From positions 29,367 through 93,366 of the forward strand of contig KV920898.1 in the NCBI GenBank assembly GCA_002081555.1: 64,000 nt of DNA, in the 5' to 3' direction. Source of the DNA: Protostelium mycophagum. Lineage: Eukaryota; Evosea; Variosea; Protosteliida; Protosteliaceae. Shown one piece after another: positions 22,001 through 32,623 of the stretch. Position 1 is the stretch's first letter; each line of letters opens with the position of its first letter. Made by a program: the position numbers and the translations under genes. The notes beneath the pieces are model-generated. The model saw only the letters and a program-made list of their open reading frames with translations. It was not told the origin of the DNA and ran no database searches.

Positions 22001-24903
22001 TTTGTGCAGTAAATTGAATTTTGAGTTATGTTTATCACATAAATCCCAAAAACACCACAAAAATATAAAATTAAATAAAATGTGAATAAATCACCTCACT
22101 AAGTGCGAGAGTTGATCATCCGATCTTCCAAAGGCGTTCCCATAGACAATCAAGCACACGGCCTCGTTATTGGTTATATTTAATAAGGATCTGTCATTGA
22201 TGTCGAATGAGTCGTTAACTATCCTATAGGTACTGTGAATCTTCTCGCGTTCTGGCTCCGGGAAACTCTCCAGTGCTGTGCTGTGGTGGTGAGTTGGTGC
22301 TTTCGGGATTCTAAAGGATATTTGGATTGTTTTTCTCTGTGGAAGTGTGGATGGTGTCGAGTGCGTATTCCACATTGAATACACTCACAAATATCAAGAA
22401 ATTAAAATACTCGCGAGATGCAAGATCTCAACCCATAATGACTTTTCAAAAGAATAAATGATGACCTGAATTCCTTGTAGATCACGCTACAGAAGGTGGT
22501 GCTCGGCTCGATCACAGTGAGCCGCAGAGATGCGTGTTGGTAGTCATCTGCCGGGGGTTGTGCCACATCATCAACGAGTTTATCTGATGATATGTACACG
22601 TTACTGCTCCGAGTCTCCCTCTCTGACCTGTACAAATAAAAAACCGCGAAGACATTGGTGACCATCTCAACTTTATGCAGTGGAAAATCATTTTTATCAA
22701 AGTATTTAAACAATTTTTGCATTGTGTCGTCAAATGAAATGATTTTTAAATTGTGTCGTCAAATGAAATCATTTTTAAATTGTGTCGTCAAATGAAATCA
22801 TTTTCGCCCGTATCCTCAAAGACTAAAATGGATTGAGGTGATATAGACTCGACCTAAGCAGTGATGTAGAAGGTGCATATAGATTTGGAATGTACAGTGA
22901 CGAGGATAACTCTTCACTCTTGCTCCCCCTATGGTATTCAATATCTTTAAAGAGTTGTGAAAATTCACCTGATTTCATTTGATTTGCAACTTCTCTTCAT
23001 CTTGTCTCTCTCTTTCGGGTGCAAAAAATTGAGCCCTGAATTTTCCGTGAATTTTCACGGAATTTTCGTAGAAATCTCACCAGGCAGAAACGCGTTGGAA
23101 TTGTATTTCTTCTTTTTGCTGGCGAATTTTCTCAGGTACATGTTTAAATACTTTGTATCTCGAACGCAAAACTCTATACTGTCGGGATCACCTCTTCCAT
23201 CTGATTGTATTCTGTGCGCAAAGAAGATTGATCTTATGAATCTGCAGAAATATAAATAAATGTTTATTTGTGGATTTGTTGCATGTAGAGCTTTTCGGAT
23301 TTCTGAATGGCCGTGCGGCTGTGCCGCACAGCAGATCTCTTTGTGAGAGGGATTATTATTTGGATGTATTTACCTCTTAGTATCTTCCACAGATATTCCG
23401 GCAAGATGTGAGAACAGCACATCAAAGCAGGAGCCCCCGATTCTAGCATAGTAGTCTGTACAAGTCAATGGTGACGTCACGCGATGACATCATAGTGAGA
23501 AAATGTGATGACCCATCAATGTGCATCGATGCGATGTCATGACATTACGATTTCATGGTGGATCATGCCATGACGTCATGATGACGTGTCATGAAATATA
23601 CCTGGGTTTAGAGGTCTCGACATCCACACTTGTGGAGGAAGTACAATCTCTATCCCTTCTTCTGATGTGTTGTAGCATCCATGATCAAAAAACGAATCGA
23701 TAAACTGTTGAAATAAATATCCACAAACAACGTTGTAGAATAACAAAATAAAACCTTAAAAACAAAACATAAAATTAATGATTCTTTGAAGACGCACCTG
23801 GAGGATACTATCCCGGACTAGACAATATACAGTAGATCCATTAGATACCATCAGATGCTTATAGATCGGAAGCGTCAATTTCCCCCACCCTGTCAACCCT
23901 GCCCATTTTATATCGTTTATTTGATTTTTGTCTAATTACCAAATAAAAATTGTAGAATTCGAGATATAACATATTATTTAGGTAACTTTTCACAATGAAA
24001 ATATATACGTGCAATAAGTAGATACCTATTGATTCGATAAACCCGTCTTCCGGCCTCCTCCTTATAGCTGCTTTGGCAAATGAATTCACCGCATCAACGT
24101 CGAATCCACTCAATTCAAATATATATACCATGAGGCTCTGCAATAATTCCCTCATCTCAGAGTCACTGTCGTCTTAATCATTTTCATTTCAATAGACTTT
24201 TTAAATCTTTCGGATGGTTTGGGTTTTCTATGGGAAGAATTTTGCTTTTTATATTTTATGATTATATAGAATAATACCTCGGTGCTGAGATCTCAATAAT
24301 CTTTTGTACAATATATTCTTCTTTGTCTAGTGTGAATAGTTGTGAAATATAATCTTTTTTCAATGCTTCCATTGTTTTGATGCTGTCCTTCCGCAGTTCT
24401 GTGTAAATTATTATTATTTTAAATTTCAAAATTTCGATTTGGTGGGCAAAAGTTCATTCGATGGATCTTCTTGATGATGATAATTCGGATATGAAAGTGG
24501 AAGAACATCACCTGGGATGATGAAGTCTATCATGTGCTTTCTCATAGCGATCAGGAGAGGCATGCTCTGTCTCCCCTTGATAATCAAAATTGTGGTTCAA
24601 AATGATCAGATACCCACTTGCATGAGAGTGACAAAGCATGCATGTATGGTGGCTGACAGATCTTTAGGAAGTGGACCCATAGATTTACATTGATATTTGG
24701 ACATCACTGTATCCCTTCAGTAATGTTCTAGATTCGTTGATCTAGAATCGAAGAAAGAAGATCGTCTCACAAGTGTTGAGAGATTTGATGTAGTCTCTCA
24801 ACTCCTCATACATGTCCATATCCTCTGTCACGTGTATGCGTACTTCATCTGCAGATGTTAACTAGACGATGAGTGAATTTCTGATCCTACCCTGCACCTC
24901 CAT
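19071..24903 (-). CDS. Large protein with C-terminal degenerate (pseudo)kinase domain
   Basis: The proposed start MEVQ at 24903 splices into DEVRIHVTEDMDMYEELRDY. Many short exons follow with helical segments I cannot assign, for instance GPLPKDLSATIHACFVTL and FELSGFDVDAVNSFAKAA. The last 350 or so residues are a kinase fold of TKL flavour: GVTTVGSLYNATLKLP (Gly loop), VCVIMRHFED, YTLLTVLRHPNIVRCYG, LEMLHSKNIVHRALQW, VVKIVILDSAAPVTD, APETSLRRPFNTAADVYSF and SIPSKRPTMSEVVRNLE. The VAIK Lys is replaced (VCVIM), HRD reads HRA, and DFG reads DSA. All three catalytic motifs are lost, so it is probably a pseudokinase scaffold. Continuity into the N-terminal exons was checked at one junction (LTVG to VPIDG). 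The N-terminal function is unknown. Confidence 0.72.
20709..20723. repeat. GCGG palindrome (dispersed hairpin)
   Basis: TGCGGCTTCGCCGCG, nearly perfect, in an intron of the pseudokinase gene. Confidence 0.8.
22722..22804. repeat. 29-bp tandem repeat, three copies
   Basis: The unit TTGTGTCGTCAAATGAAATC plus ATTTTTAAA starts at 22722, 22751 and 22780. Copies are nearly identical. It lies in an intron of the pseudokinase gene. Confidence 0.9.
23314..23328. repeat. GCGG palindrome (dispersed hairpin)
   Basis: TGCGGCTGTGCCGCA, perfect arms, in an intron of the pseudokinase gene. Confidence 0.85.
23465..23605. repeat. Intron built of degenerate TGACGTCA / TGACATCA motifs
   Basis: Within about 140 bases there are GTGACGTCACGCGATGACAT, GATGTCATGACATTA and CCATGACGTCATGATGACG. 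The near-palindrome ATGACGTCAT recurs elsewhere in the window, for example at 3316-3330, 4285-4300 and 54810-54830. It resembles the CRE core. Role unknown. Confidence 0.6.
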
Positions 24904-25121
24904 GTGATGCGTATGATGGGGTAGTGGCGGATGATTGTGTGCGTAAATGGGATGGTAAAACGATGAGAAAAACGAGTTTTTGCCAATTTTCAATAAATCT
25001 TAATTCTTTACGAACAAAAATAGATTATTACTGATGACAGTATCAGCGTGCATTGAATGTGTCTTCATCAGATGCGGATACGTATTTCGAGGGAAACGGG
25101 GGAGAGTCTGCTACATCAATA

Positions 25122-25830
25122 ATGAATAGCCCAAATATATTGGCTCACCAAATAAAACAGCGTTTTGAACACGTGAAGACAATAAGGTGAAGAGTGGAAG
25201 TCTAAAAATAATGATTAATTGTAGATGGAGAGTTTATTTTAAATAAAATTTCTATAATTGCTGAAGTCTCACTGAAATTTCTCAATTTGCAGGGTTTATG
25301 TGCAGCACTTGGGAACTTCACCGGTAAGTCAAAGATCTAAATATTTTTGTTCGTTGTTATTGTGCGCCGGCAAATCACCAAAAATAAGCAAAAGAACACA
25401 AGATTTTTGCAGTGTAAAACATTTCAATTGCATCTGGATTTGCGTTATTAAAATGCTCCAAACTATTTTACGTTGTAAATCATAATGCTCAGGTCTCAAA
25501 GACAACCTGTCCCTCCACTGTGATGTATGGCTTAACAGTGCATCATTATCATTCCTTGTGGTTCTTGCCTTCTTCCTTTGTTCTATCTACATGGTTAAAA
25601 GGGTACTCTTTGCCCTGAATCATCAGCGTAACATCTCCAAGATGCTGAAATTGATTTTTAGGCTCAATTTCGTAAAATTGATGATGAGCCTTTCCTCTTC
25701 TTTTGCAACAGGAGAGTCAGTAGCTTCTTGTGATCTCACAGCAACTTCTTTTCCTCTACTTGTGTGTGGCTACAGAATATTCAGAGATCAGCTCGTTGAA
25801 GGAACTCCAAGAAGCTGCAACATTTTCTGA
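25122..25830 (+). CDS. Small unrecognised protein, tentative
   Basis: MNSPNILAHQIKQRFEHVKT reads to an exon end near 25190 and splices into VYVQHLGTSP, then VSKTTCPSTVMYGLTVHHYH. Introns have good gtgaag/gtaagt donors and cag acceptors. A further 69-nt intron (gttaaaag to tttttag) would extend it to a stop at 25830. The start is 218 bp from the divergent pseudokinase start. I recognise no family, and the last exons could be drawn otherwise. Confidence 0.38.
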
Positions 25831-26358
25831 AATCATCTTCGCTGCGATGTCGAAATGATGCGGTTGGAACGCCAAAGGAGATTATCTGATCATCGTTCTG
25901 GTTTGGTTTCTCAATTTCATATTATGAAGGAGCAGAGATATTCTGTTGGCACTCTTTGGGTGATAAACCTCTTCAATTCATACTTTACATCTCATTCCAA
26001 GATTGCTGTATTGATTTTCACATTCATGCAGAAATTCATAATTCCCAGAAAAAAATTCCTCGGAATTCTTGGGTTTGAGGTTTGACCTTGCTTCTGTGCC
26101 ATTTTGGCGGTTTGTTCTGCAGGAAGCACATCACAGCATAACCGTCACATCTCAGGCCACACCGACACATCAACACTTCATTTGACGAATTCCTACATCA
26201 AAACTTGAGTTGGCGCATGCAGTAACTAAGAAATGTAAGAGTTCGGACAATACTGTTCTGACCCGGGGATTATTAGACGATGATATGTCTTCTTTGTTAC
26301 TAATCTTGTCAGGATTGATACAGAAGTCAATAATGGCGATCGAAAGAGGAAGACCGAA
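25831..26358. other. Gap with no supportable gene
   Basis: ORFs 25855-26085 and 26210-26461 have no recognisable features. It probably holds the promoter and perhaps a 5' exon of the CFP1-like gene. Confidence 0.45.
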
Positions 26359-27901
26359 ATGGACAGCCCAGTCTCCTCATTACCTCTTCGGAAACGGTTT
26401 CACATGCAGAAAGACAATTGGGAATTTAATACAACAAATACCAATGGGCAAGAGGAGTTGAAGAAAGACAACATTTTACCTGTAGATAGCAAACAATATT
26501 CCCCACCATTACCAACAACACAGAAGGAAACAATAAGCGAGCCAGATAGTTCCAGAGCCAGCAGAAAGAATGCCAGTCCACCACCGACGGAGACCTCTTT
26601 AACACCGATAGACATCGAGACCGTCTCAGATGAAGAGAGTTACGATAAGAAATCAGATGGGGAGTTTAAACCCCGAAGTCCCGCCACTAAAGTTCAGTTG
26701 GGCCGTAAAAAGCCAAGGACATCATTGAATCGAGCTCGCCGAAAGGTAATAGTTGGATCATATGTCCAATATTCATAGAATTAGGCCATGGACGATTCGA
26801 GTGGCTCATCTTCAGAATCATCTTCTTCAGAAGATGATAATGTCAACTCCACGGTTCTCTATTGCACATGTAGACGCCCAGATCACGGCAAATTCATGAT
26901 AGCCTGTGACAAATGCGATGAATGGTTCCACGGTGAATGTGTCGGTATCACCAAGGAGAGGGCTTCCAAAATAAAGAAGTACATCTGTGCTGCCTGCTCA
27001 CCGCAGGATCAGCCGCCAGGTGATTAAGCGTCACATTGACATGCATTTTCTCATTTTACAACAGCGGAGGCAACTGAAGAGAAAGAGAAAAAGAAAAAGG
27101 AGAAGAAGGTCAAAAAATGCCACTGGCTTGTGTGCATTAACAACAGTAAATCTGGATCTAAGTACTGCTGCGACGAATGTGGTATCCTCTACGCAAGAGA
27201 GAACTCGAAGAAGAAGAGAGTAGAAGAGCTCCTCCATCGTGATGGCACACCCAGCGCAGCAGATGAAGACGACTTTTCACAGCTACAACGTATAGAGGAG
27301 AAGAAAAAAGTGATTGAAGAGGCCATTTACTCTGTCTACCAGCAGAAGATCCAGTTGGAGAAGGATCTCGCGGAGTCTGCCAGCCTTGGCGTCATCAAAC
27401 AGAGCATTGACAGAGGATTATCCTCCTCTTTAGACACCATTGACTGCTCCTCATGTCACATGCCGGTACACATTAAACTGTATCATAAACACATAGAGTC
27501 ATGCCAACCGAAGGTACTCACATTTCAATGTCTCGATCTGACCATGATTCAGGGTAAAGCGAAAGTTGGCATTTGTGGTTGTCCGGTCACCAGCTCAGAA
27601 AGCTCCATGAAGTATTGCCAGAGGCCCAAGAAGGCTTGCGAAAAGCATGCAAACTGGGAGAACATCAGAAGGGCACACATCGAGCAAGCCAAGATGATAC
27701 AGGTCTGTTCATCATCCATTTACAAGTCCAAAGAACGAAGTACTTACCTTACTGCAGGAAAGCAATGCACAAGTGCTTCTGGACGAGGTGAAGACGATCC
27801 ACGACCGAATCGTGAGGCGGAGCACCAGCGATAAATCGAACCACAGAGTAGTCTGCCATGACCAGCCGAGCGCGGAAGAATCGGCTGTGGCTGTACAATG
27901 A
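26359..27901 (+). CDS. CXXC1-like: CFP1/CXXC1-like Set1-complex PHD-finger protein
   Basis: CFP1 (Spp1 in yeast) directs the Set1/COMPASS histone H3K4 methyltransferase. A disordered Ser/Pro-rich N-terminus ends in KPRTSLNRARRK. A PHD finger follows: LYCTCRRPDHGKFMIACDKC, then DEWFHGECVGI and KYICAACS, with the canonical C4HC3 ligands. Next come a Lys-rich linker, KYCCDECGILYARE, a coiled coil (FSQLQRIEEKKKVIEEAIYS) and IDCSSCHMPVHIKLYHKHIE. The C-terminal Set1-interaction segment reads GCPVTSSESSMKYCQRPKKA and ends with HANWENIRRAHIEQAKM, matching the CFP1 CGCP...FCRLPK motif. I see no CXXC DNA-binding zinc finger, so it is like yeast Spp1 in that respect. The exact start is uncertain. It is convergent with the zinc-ribbon gene, 59 bp away. 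Confidence 0.9.
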
Positions 27902-27960
27902 TAAACATAAAGTAATGGCGTTGCATGATGACTGAAGATGTTTTGTTCATGTTGATGGTT

Positions 27961-28589
27961 TTATTTTTCAATCGGGCCGATCATTTCCCATGTGGTTGAA
28001 TCAGTGCAACTTCCCTCATTGGAGTTCCAGATCTCCTTGAACTGGATGTTGCAGTCGTTGCATTTGTAAATCGTTACACTCCCACATGCTCCCGTTCCGC
28101 AACCCCAAAAGTCTTCATCGACCTTGGTAATGTTGTTGCCTTGGCATTTTAAACAAGGCATGTTTTGAGATCTGTGAGCCTGTCTTTCGAAACTTGACCT
28201 TTCATTGGTCCACGTAAGATACCACCATTTACAAAGAAGCTTGATGGATCCTCGTGCCTCTTTGGTAATATTACAAAGAGGACAAAATGTTCACCAAAAA
28301 CTACAATGGCACAACAATATCTTTATCCATATGGTGCCACAGGGGATGTACAAATGGACAAGAAGCCGACATCGGATCATTGTCTGGTGCAACGATGACG
28401 CTGGTTCCGCTGTGGGCAACGGTCACCTTCACAGAATTCTGATAACTGCCACTCATTCCGCAATTGTAGAAGACAACTGTGGAGTTCCGCGACTGGAATG
28501 TTCGGATTCTCCGGGTGATCCATTTTGTGCCGGAAAATAACCTCCGGGAACGGAGGAAGTTTCAGCACGTGCTCACAGGTCGAGAGCAT
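27961..28589 (-). CDS. Small protein with C-terminal zinc ribbon, unrecognised
   Basis: MLSTCEHVLKLPPFPE from 28589 splices over a 51-nt intron (gttatt...tccag) in phase to SRNSTVVFYNCGMSGSYQNS. A second intron leads into the frame holding ERQAHRSQNMPCLKCQGNNI. The C-terminal part has Cys pairs CLKC, CGTGAC and CNDC and ends GPIEK, which looks like a zinc ribbon. The second acceptor is ambiguous. A short version beginning at 28161 (66 residues) is also possible. Its start is only 29 bp from the divergent RibBA start. The function is unknown. Confidence 0.5.
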
Positions 28590-28618
28590 AACAAAGACAT
28601 CAACGCAAGAGAGACAAC

Positions 28619-30421
28619 ATGACTGAAGTAAAATTCTCTTCGATGGAAGAAGCCATCAAACAATTCGCGAGAGGAGAATATGTCGTGGTTATGGACGATG
28701 AAGACAGAGAAAATGAAGGTGGCAGCATCATTTTATCGAGAATCAGACTGATTATATTAGGTGATATTGTGATGGCTGCACAATTTGTCACGCCAGAGAA
28801 GATCACATTTGCATTACGTCATACCAGTGGAATTCTGTGCGCACCTCTCACCGTCGAACACGCAGAAAGACTACAACTGCCACCTATGGTAGCAAAAGGA
28901 AATGATCCAAATGGAACAGCCTTCACAGTTACGGTTGATCACATCAACACCTCCACAGTGAGTACATTTAATTGAATCTGTACAATATCCACGATTCATA
29001 AAGTACTCTTCATCACGAACAATACTGACTCATCAGGGTGTATCTTCTGTTGACCGTTCTATCACTTTCAAAGCTTTGGCAGAACCATCTTCTTTACCTT
29101 CTCATTTCACCAGACCAGGACACATCTTCCCTCTAGTAGCCAGAAAGGGAGGAATTTTGGAGAGAAGAGGACACACGGAGGCCACTTTAGAGCTGTGTCT
29201 ATTGGCTGATTTAGAGCCTGTTGGTCTCTTAGCCGAGATCATGAACGAAGATGGAACGATGTCAAGATTAATGGACTGTGTAGAGTTTGCAAAGAAGTAC
29301 GACCTGCCGATCATCACCGTTGAGCAGCTTGCAGCGTATAGAGCACAAGTACGTCATATCACTTGATTTCACCGATCATTAACCTCAAACAGATCAATGG
29401 ACAACAACAACAACAGGATACAACCGCAGAAAAGAACAAGTATAGAGTCGAGCTCGTCGCCTCATGCACATTGCCCATTTCCAGGAACGGGAAATTTCTC
29501 GGAAAATGGAACACACAAGTATTCTTCTCCCCCAGCGACGGAGTGACACACACCGTCTTGTCTAAAGGCGACTACCAAAAAGAGATAGAGGAAGGCAAGA
29601 GCGTCCTCACCCGTGTCCATTCAGAGTGCTTCACCGGCAACACGCTGGGATCACTTCGATGCGATTGTGGAGAACAGCTAGATCTGTCCATGTTCGCGGT
29701 AAATGAGCATGGCAGCGGTGTGATCATCTATGTCGGGGGACATGAAGGTAGAGGGATCGGATTGATCAACAAAGTGAAGGCGTATCATCTACAAGATGAA
29801 GAGTCTCTGGACACTTATGAGGCGAACCACAGATTAGGTAGATATTTCTCTTTTGACTCTGTACAAAATCTATATCTGCTTGTGTGAATATAATTTTTGG
29901 TGTTTTTGTGATCCAGCAAAGTACTAAAACACTGCAAATCTGTATTTGAAAAATACAAAACTAGACACTCATCGCAGAAACAAATCACCAACCTTCTCAT
30001 CAAAAACAGGCTTCGCAAAGGACTTGAGAGAATATGAAGGCGTGAAGAGTATCTTAGAATGTCTCGGTATAAAGAAGCTCAACCTGATGACAAACAACAA
30101 ATGGAAATACCAGGCGTTCAACGGGATGATCGAGAAGATCACTCCACTAGTGGGACAGGTGAACACTCTATAAGTTGCAACGACTATGTCTATAAACTTT
30201 TGGTCATATGTAGATTTTCCTGTGTGTTTGTTTGGAATACTAGATTCGGATGGAGTATTCATCAAGATGTTGACAATGCACAGACAACACCACACAACTC
30301 AAAATACCTCGAAGCCAAGAGAAAAGAACACGGAGTGTTTGCAGAGAGAGAGACAAACTCACCAGCATATATCCCAAAGTCGCACCACCACCCCTGCAGA
30401 GACACGACCGACTTGAAATAA
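28619..30421 (+). CDS. RIBA: RibBA: DHBP synthase / GTP cyclohydrolase II fusion
   Basis: RibBA supplies both precursors for riboflavin: RibB turns ribulose 5-phosphate into 3,4-dihydroxy-2-butanone 4-phosphate, and RibA opens GTP. The N-terminal RibB domain has [47 protein letters not shown] and [14 protein letters not shown] 43-nt intron lies inside DRENEG-D and stays open in frame. The RibA domain has [20 protein letters not shown] (zinc Cys at C-x10-C-x-C), [28 protein letters not shown] and [10 protein letters not shown], and ends with [13 protein letters not shown]. Both active sites look intact. Fusion in this order is typical of bacteria and plants, whereas yeast keeps the two enzymes separate. 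No transit peptide is visible. Confidence 0.93.
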
Positions 30422-30693
30422 ATATGTGAAATATGACTCCGTTTTGGTGTTTGGATCCACAAAGCATAACGTGGACGTTTCTTTGGGGGAAGTTGCCTTC
30501 TTAAGAGGTGCTCTGGATTCTGAGATTTTATCATCTTGGATGTATTGAGATGAACATCGTTCTGTCTGTCTTTCTTCATCATTCCATTCAGAGGTGTAGT
30601 GTGACACGCAGGGAATTGATGTCGTATCTGGTTGACATTTAGACATCCCCAGTCTATTTTTAATATCACCTTTGCACAAAGGACGTGACAACG

Positions 30694-31753
30694 ATGCATC
30701 GCTTTTCAGAACGTCGCATTATTGACAACAATCCACCAGGTATTCAATCTGTTGCATTCGATTCACTGTTGATACACTCCCACTATCACATCGGTTCTGA
30801 TAACCATAAGCGTATGAGGTCAATGGCAGAAGATTTAGTGCTGTCCCTGGCGTCTATAGATCTCCCAGTTAGTATCAATATTTCAATCATCTTCTGATCT
30901 CACTATAGTCGGACGAAGGAAGAAGGTTCAAGACAGACGGCCCAACCCAGCAAGTAATTCATCAAAATCACCTTATCTTGGATTTTGATCATACAATAGA
31001 TGTTCCTTTCCCTTCTGGGACACGGCTTTCGCCTGTAGAAGATGACGTCAGTTGCTTGTCATGTCATTCATAATCTAAATGGAACAGATCATTCTAGACC
31101 CCTTTCATTCACAGAAATACAAAACCACATATGAACAGGCTGAACACGTCACCATGCTCGACATAAAGAGGTACACCATGAGCCGAGCCCGAATTACCCC
31201 CACCCTTCGGACATCCCTCATGGTGATTTTTTCTCATTATTCATTTTTCAAACCGCTGATCAACAGCAACAAGCAAGGATCTATGCAAAAAGAAAATGAA
31301 CAACACTCTGAATTTTCCAGACCAACAAAGTTCCTTCCGCCACGATGATCAGTAACGAGAGTAACGAGGTAATCATCTGTACAGATGACTCGAGTCATCT
31401 GGTCCATTCGGTTTCAAAACTGAAGCACACAGATGACGATCATCGCGACATACAAAACAGAGACTATCCCCCAGCACTGTTTGTCAGCAGAACATTTAGA
31501 GGTCACAGCTGAGGTATTGAATTGTTCCAAGTCTTGTTTTGCAAAGATGCTATTTTAATATTAAAATATTTTTGTGCATAATAGAATTTCAAACTTGATT
31601 TAGAATTATGTCGGTAGAGTTACTTCTGCTGACATTTTCAAGCCAAGGAGAGAGGATGTTGCAGAAGCTGAGCCACCGACAGATGTCGAAGCACCAGACA
31701 CACAAATCTCGATGCAGATGTGTCGCTCAGCCGATCCTGAGTCAGCGCCATAA
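30694..31753 (+). CDS. Disordered multi-exon protein, unrecognised
   Basis: Starts MHRFSERRIIDNNPPG and reads through short exons: SVAFDSLLIHSHYHIGSDNH, DEGRRFKTDGPTQQ, DVPFPSGTRLSPVEDDV, then QIILDPFHSQKYKTTYEQAE and NYVGRVTSADIFKPRRED. It stops at 31753 after CRSADPESAP. Five or so introns with good borders support it. It is polar, low in Cys and likely disordered. I find no domain. The longer frame at 30685 begins with GTG, so the ATG at 30694 is used. Confidence 0.55.
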
Positions 31754-31949
31754 ATAGAATGTAAAAAAAAGGATGACACTTTTGGTCAAAACGAATTGTC
31801 TGTTCTAAAACAATAAAAAGTAGTTTATACTAAGCGAGCCGCTTCTCCCAACCATCTGATCCAAACTGGTCAAAGTACTCTGCCCATTGGTGCTCCTTGA
31901 TCATGACGCATTCTTCTTTTCCAAATCTTGCGATACGGAAGATTTAAAT

Positions 31950-32279
31950 CTGCAAATTACTGCTACTGCTAGAACCCAGCAACGGGTCCAGACCCTTGAA
32001 GATGTTTCCAGGACTTTTTGGGTTTATGAAATGTGGACAATGACAGCAGACAGCAACTACAATTGAGCCTAAAGCAGCCACAAAAGATGAAAGATGTATT
32101 TAAGCAGATTATGGATCATCCCGAGTATAAAACAAAGCTTTCTCCAACGACTTGCTGGGCATTTGAAAGCAGCTGCGTGCAACAAGTTTGGAGGTGCACA
32201 TCAATTGATCAAATTTTTAGAAGAGAAAGTCCAACAAAGACAGCCACCCAGAATGACCTCTAAAAAATCAAAAAAATAA
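31950..32279 (+). CDS. Small Gln/Lys-rich protein, tentative
   Basis: A frame ends KLIKFLEEKVQQRQPPRMTS and stops at 32279. It contains LAGHLKAAACNKFGGAHQ, a helical amphipathic segment, and a basic tail. The upstream part (QQRVQTLEDVSRTFWVYEMW) is in another frame and would need an intron I cannot place. No family recognised. Confidence 0.3.
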
Positions 32280-32623
32280 CAATATATTACAAATATTCTG
32301 TGAAAAAAAACAAACTTTGTATTTTTTATTTTCTTTCATTTATTAATAATTATTTTTTTACGTTTTGAAGACCTTTTCTCTGGAATTTTTGGATTACACA
32401 TACTAATACTATTAGTCATAAACCATTATAATATTCAAAGGCTGGCTTGACATTTTGCAAGAGTTTTGCGTTGTGGATGACTGACTGTCAATGAAAGGGA
32501 TGAGCGCACTAAGGGCCAAATCATTGAGAGGAAGCGGTCCCCTGAGTTTGCTCCAAATCTTGGACATAAAATATGTTATAGAGTGTTCTTTTATTTGAGC
32601 TTAAATTGGACAGGTGCCACTCC
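32280..32623. other. AT-rich gap, no gene seen
   Basis: Long A and T runs around 32290-32370, then promoter-like sequence before the reductase gene. The minus ORF 32521-32745 is the antisense of the first reductase exon. Confidence 0.5.

Noticed and set aside
22722-22804. 29-bp direct repeats as a CRISPR array
   Set aside because: Copies are directly adjacent with no spacers, in a eukaryotic intron.
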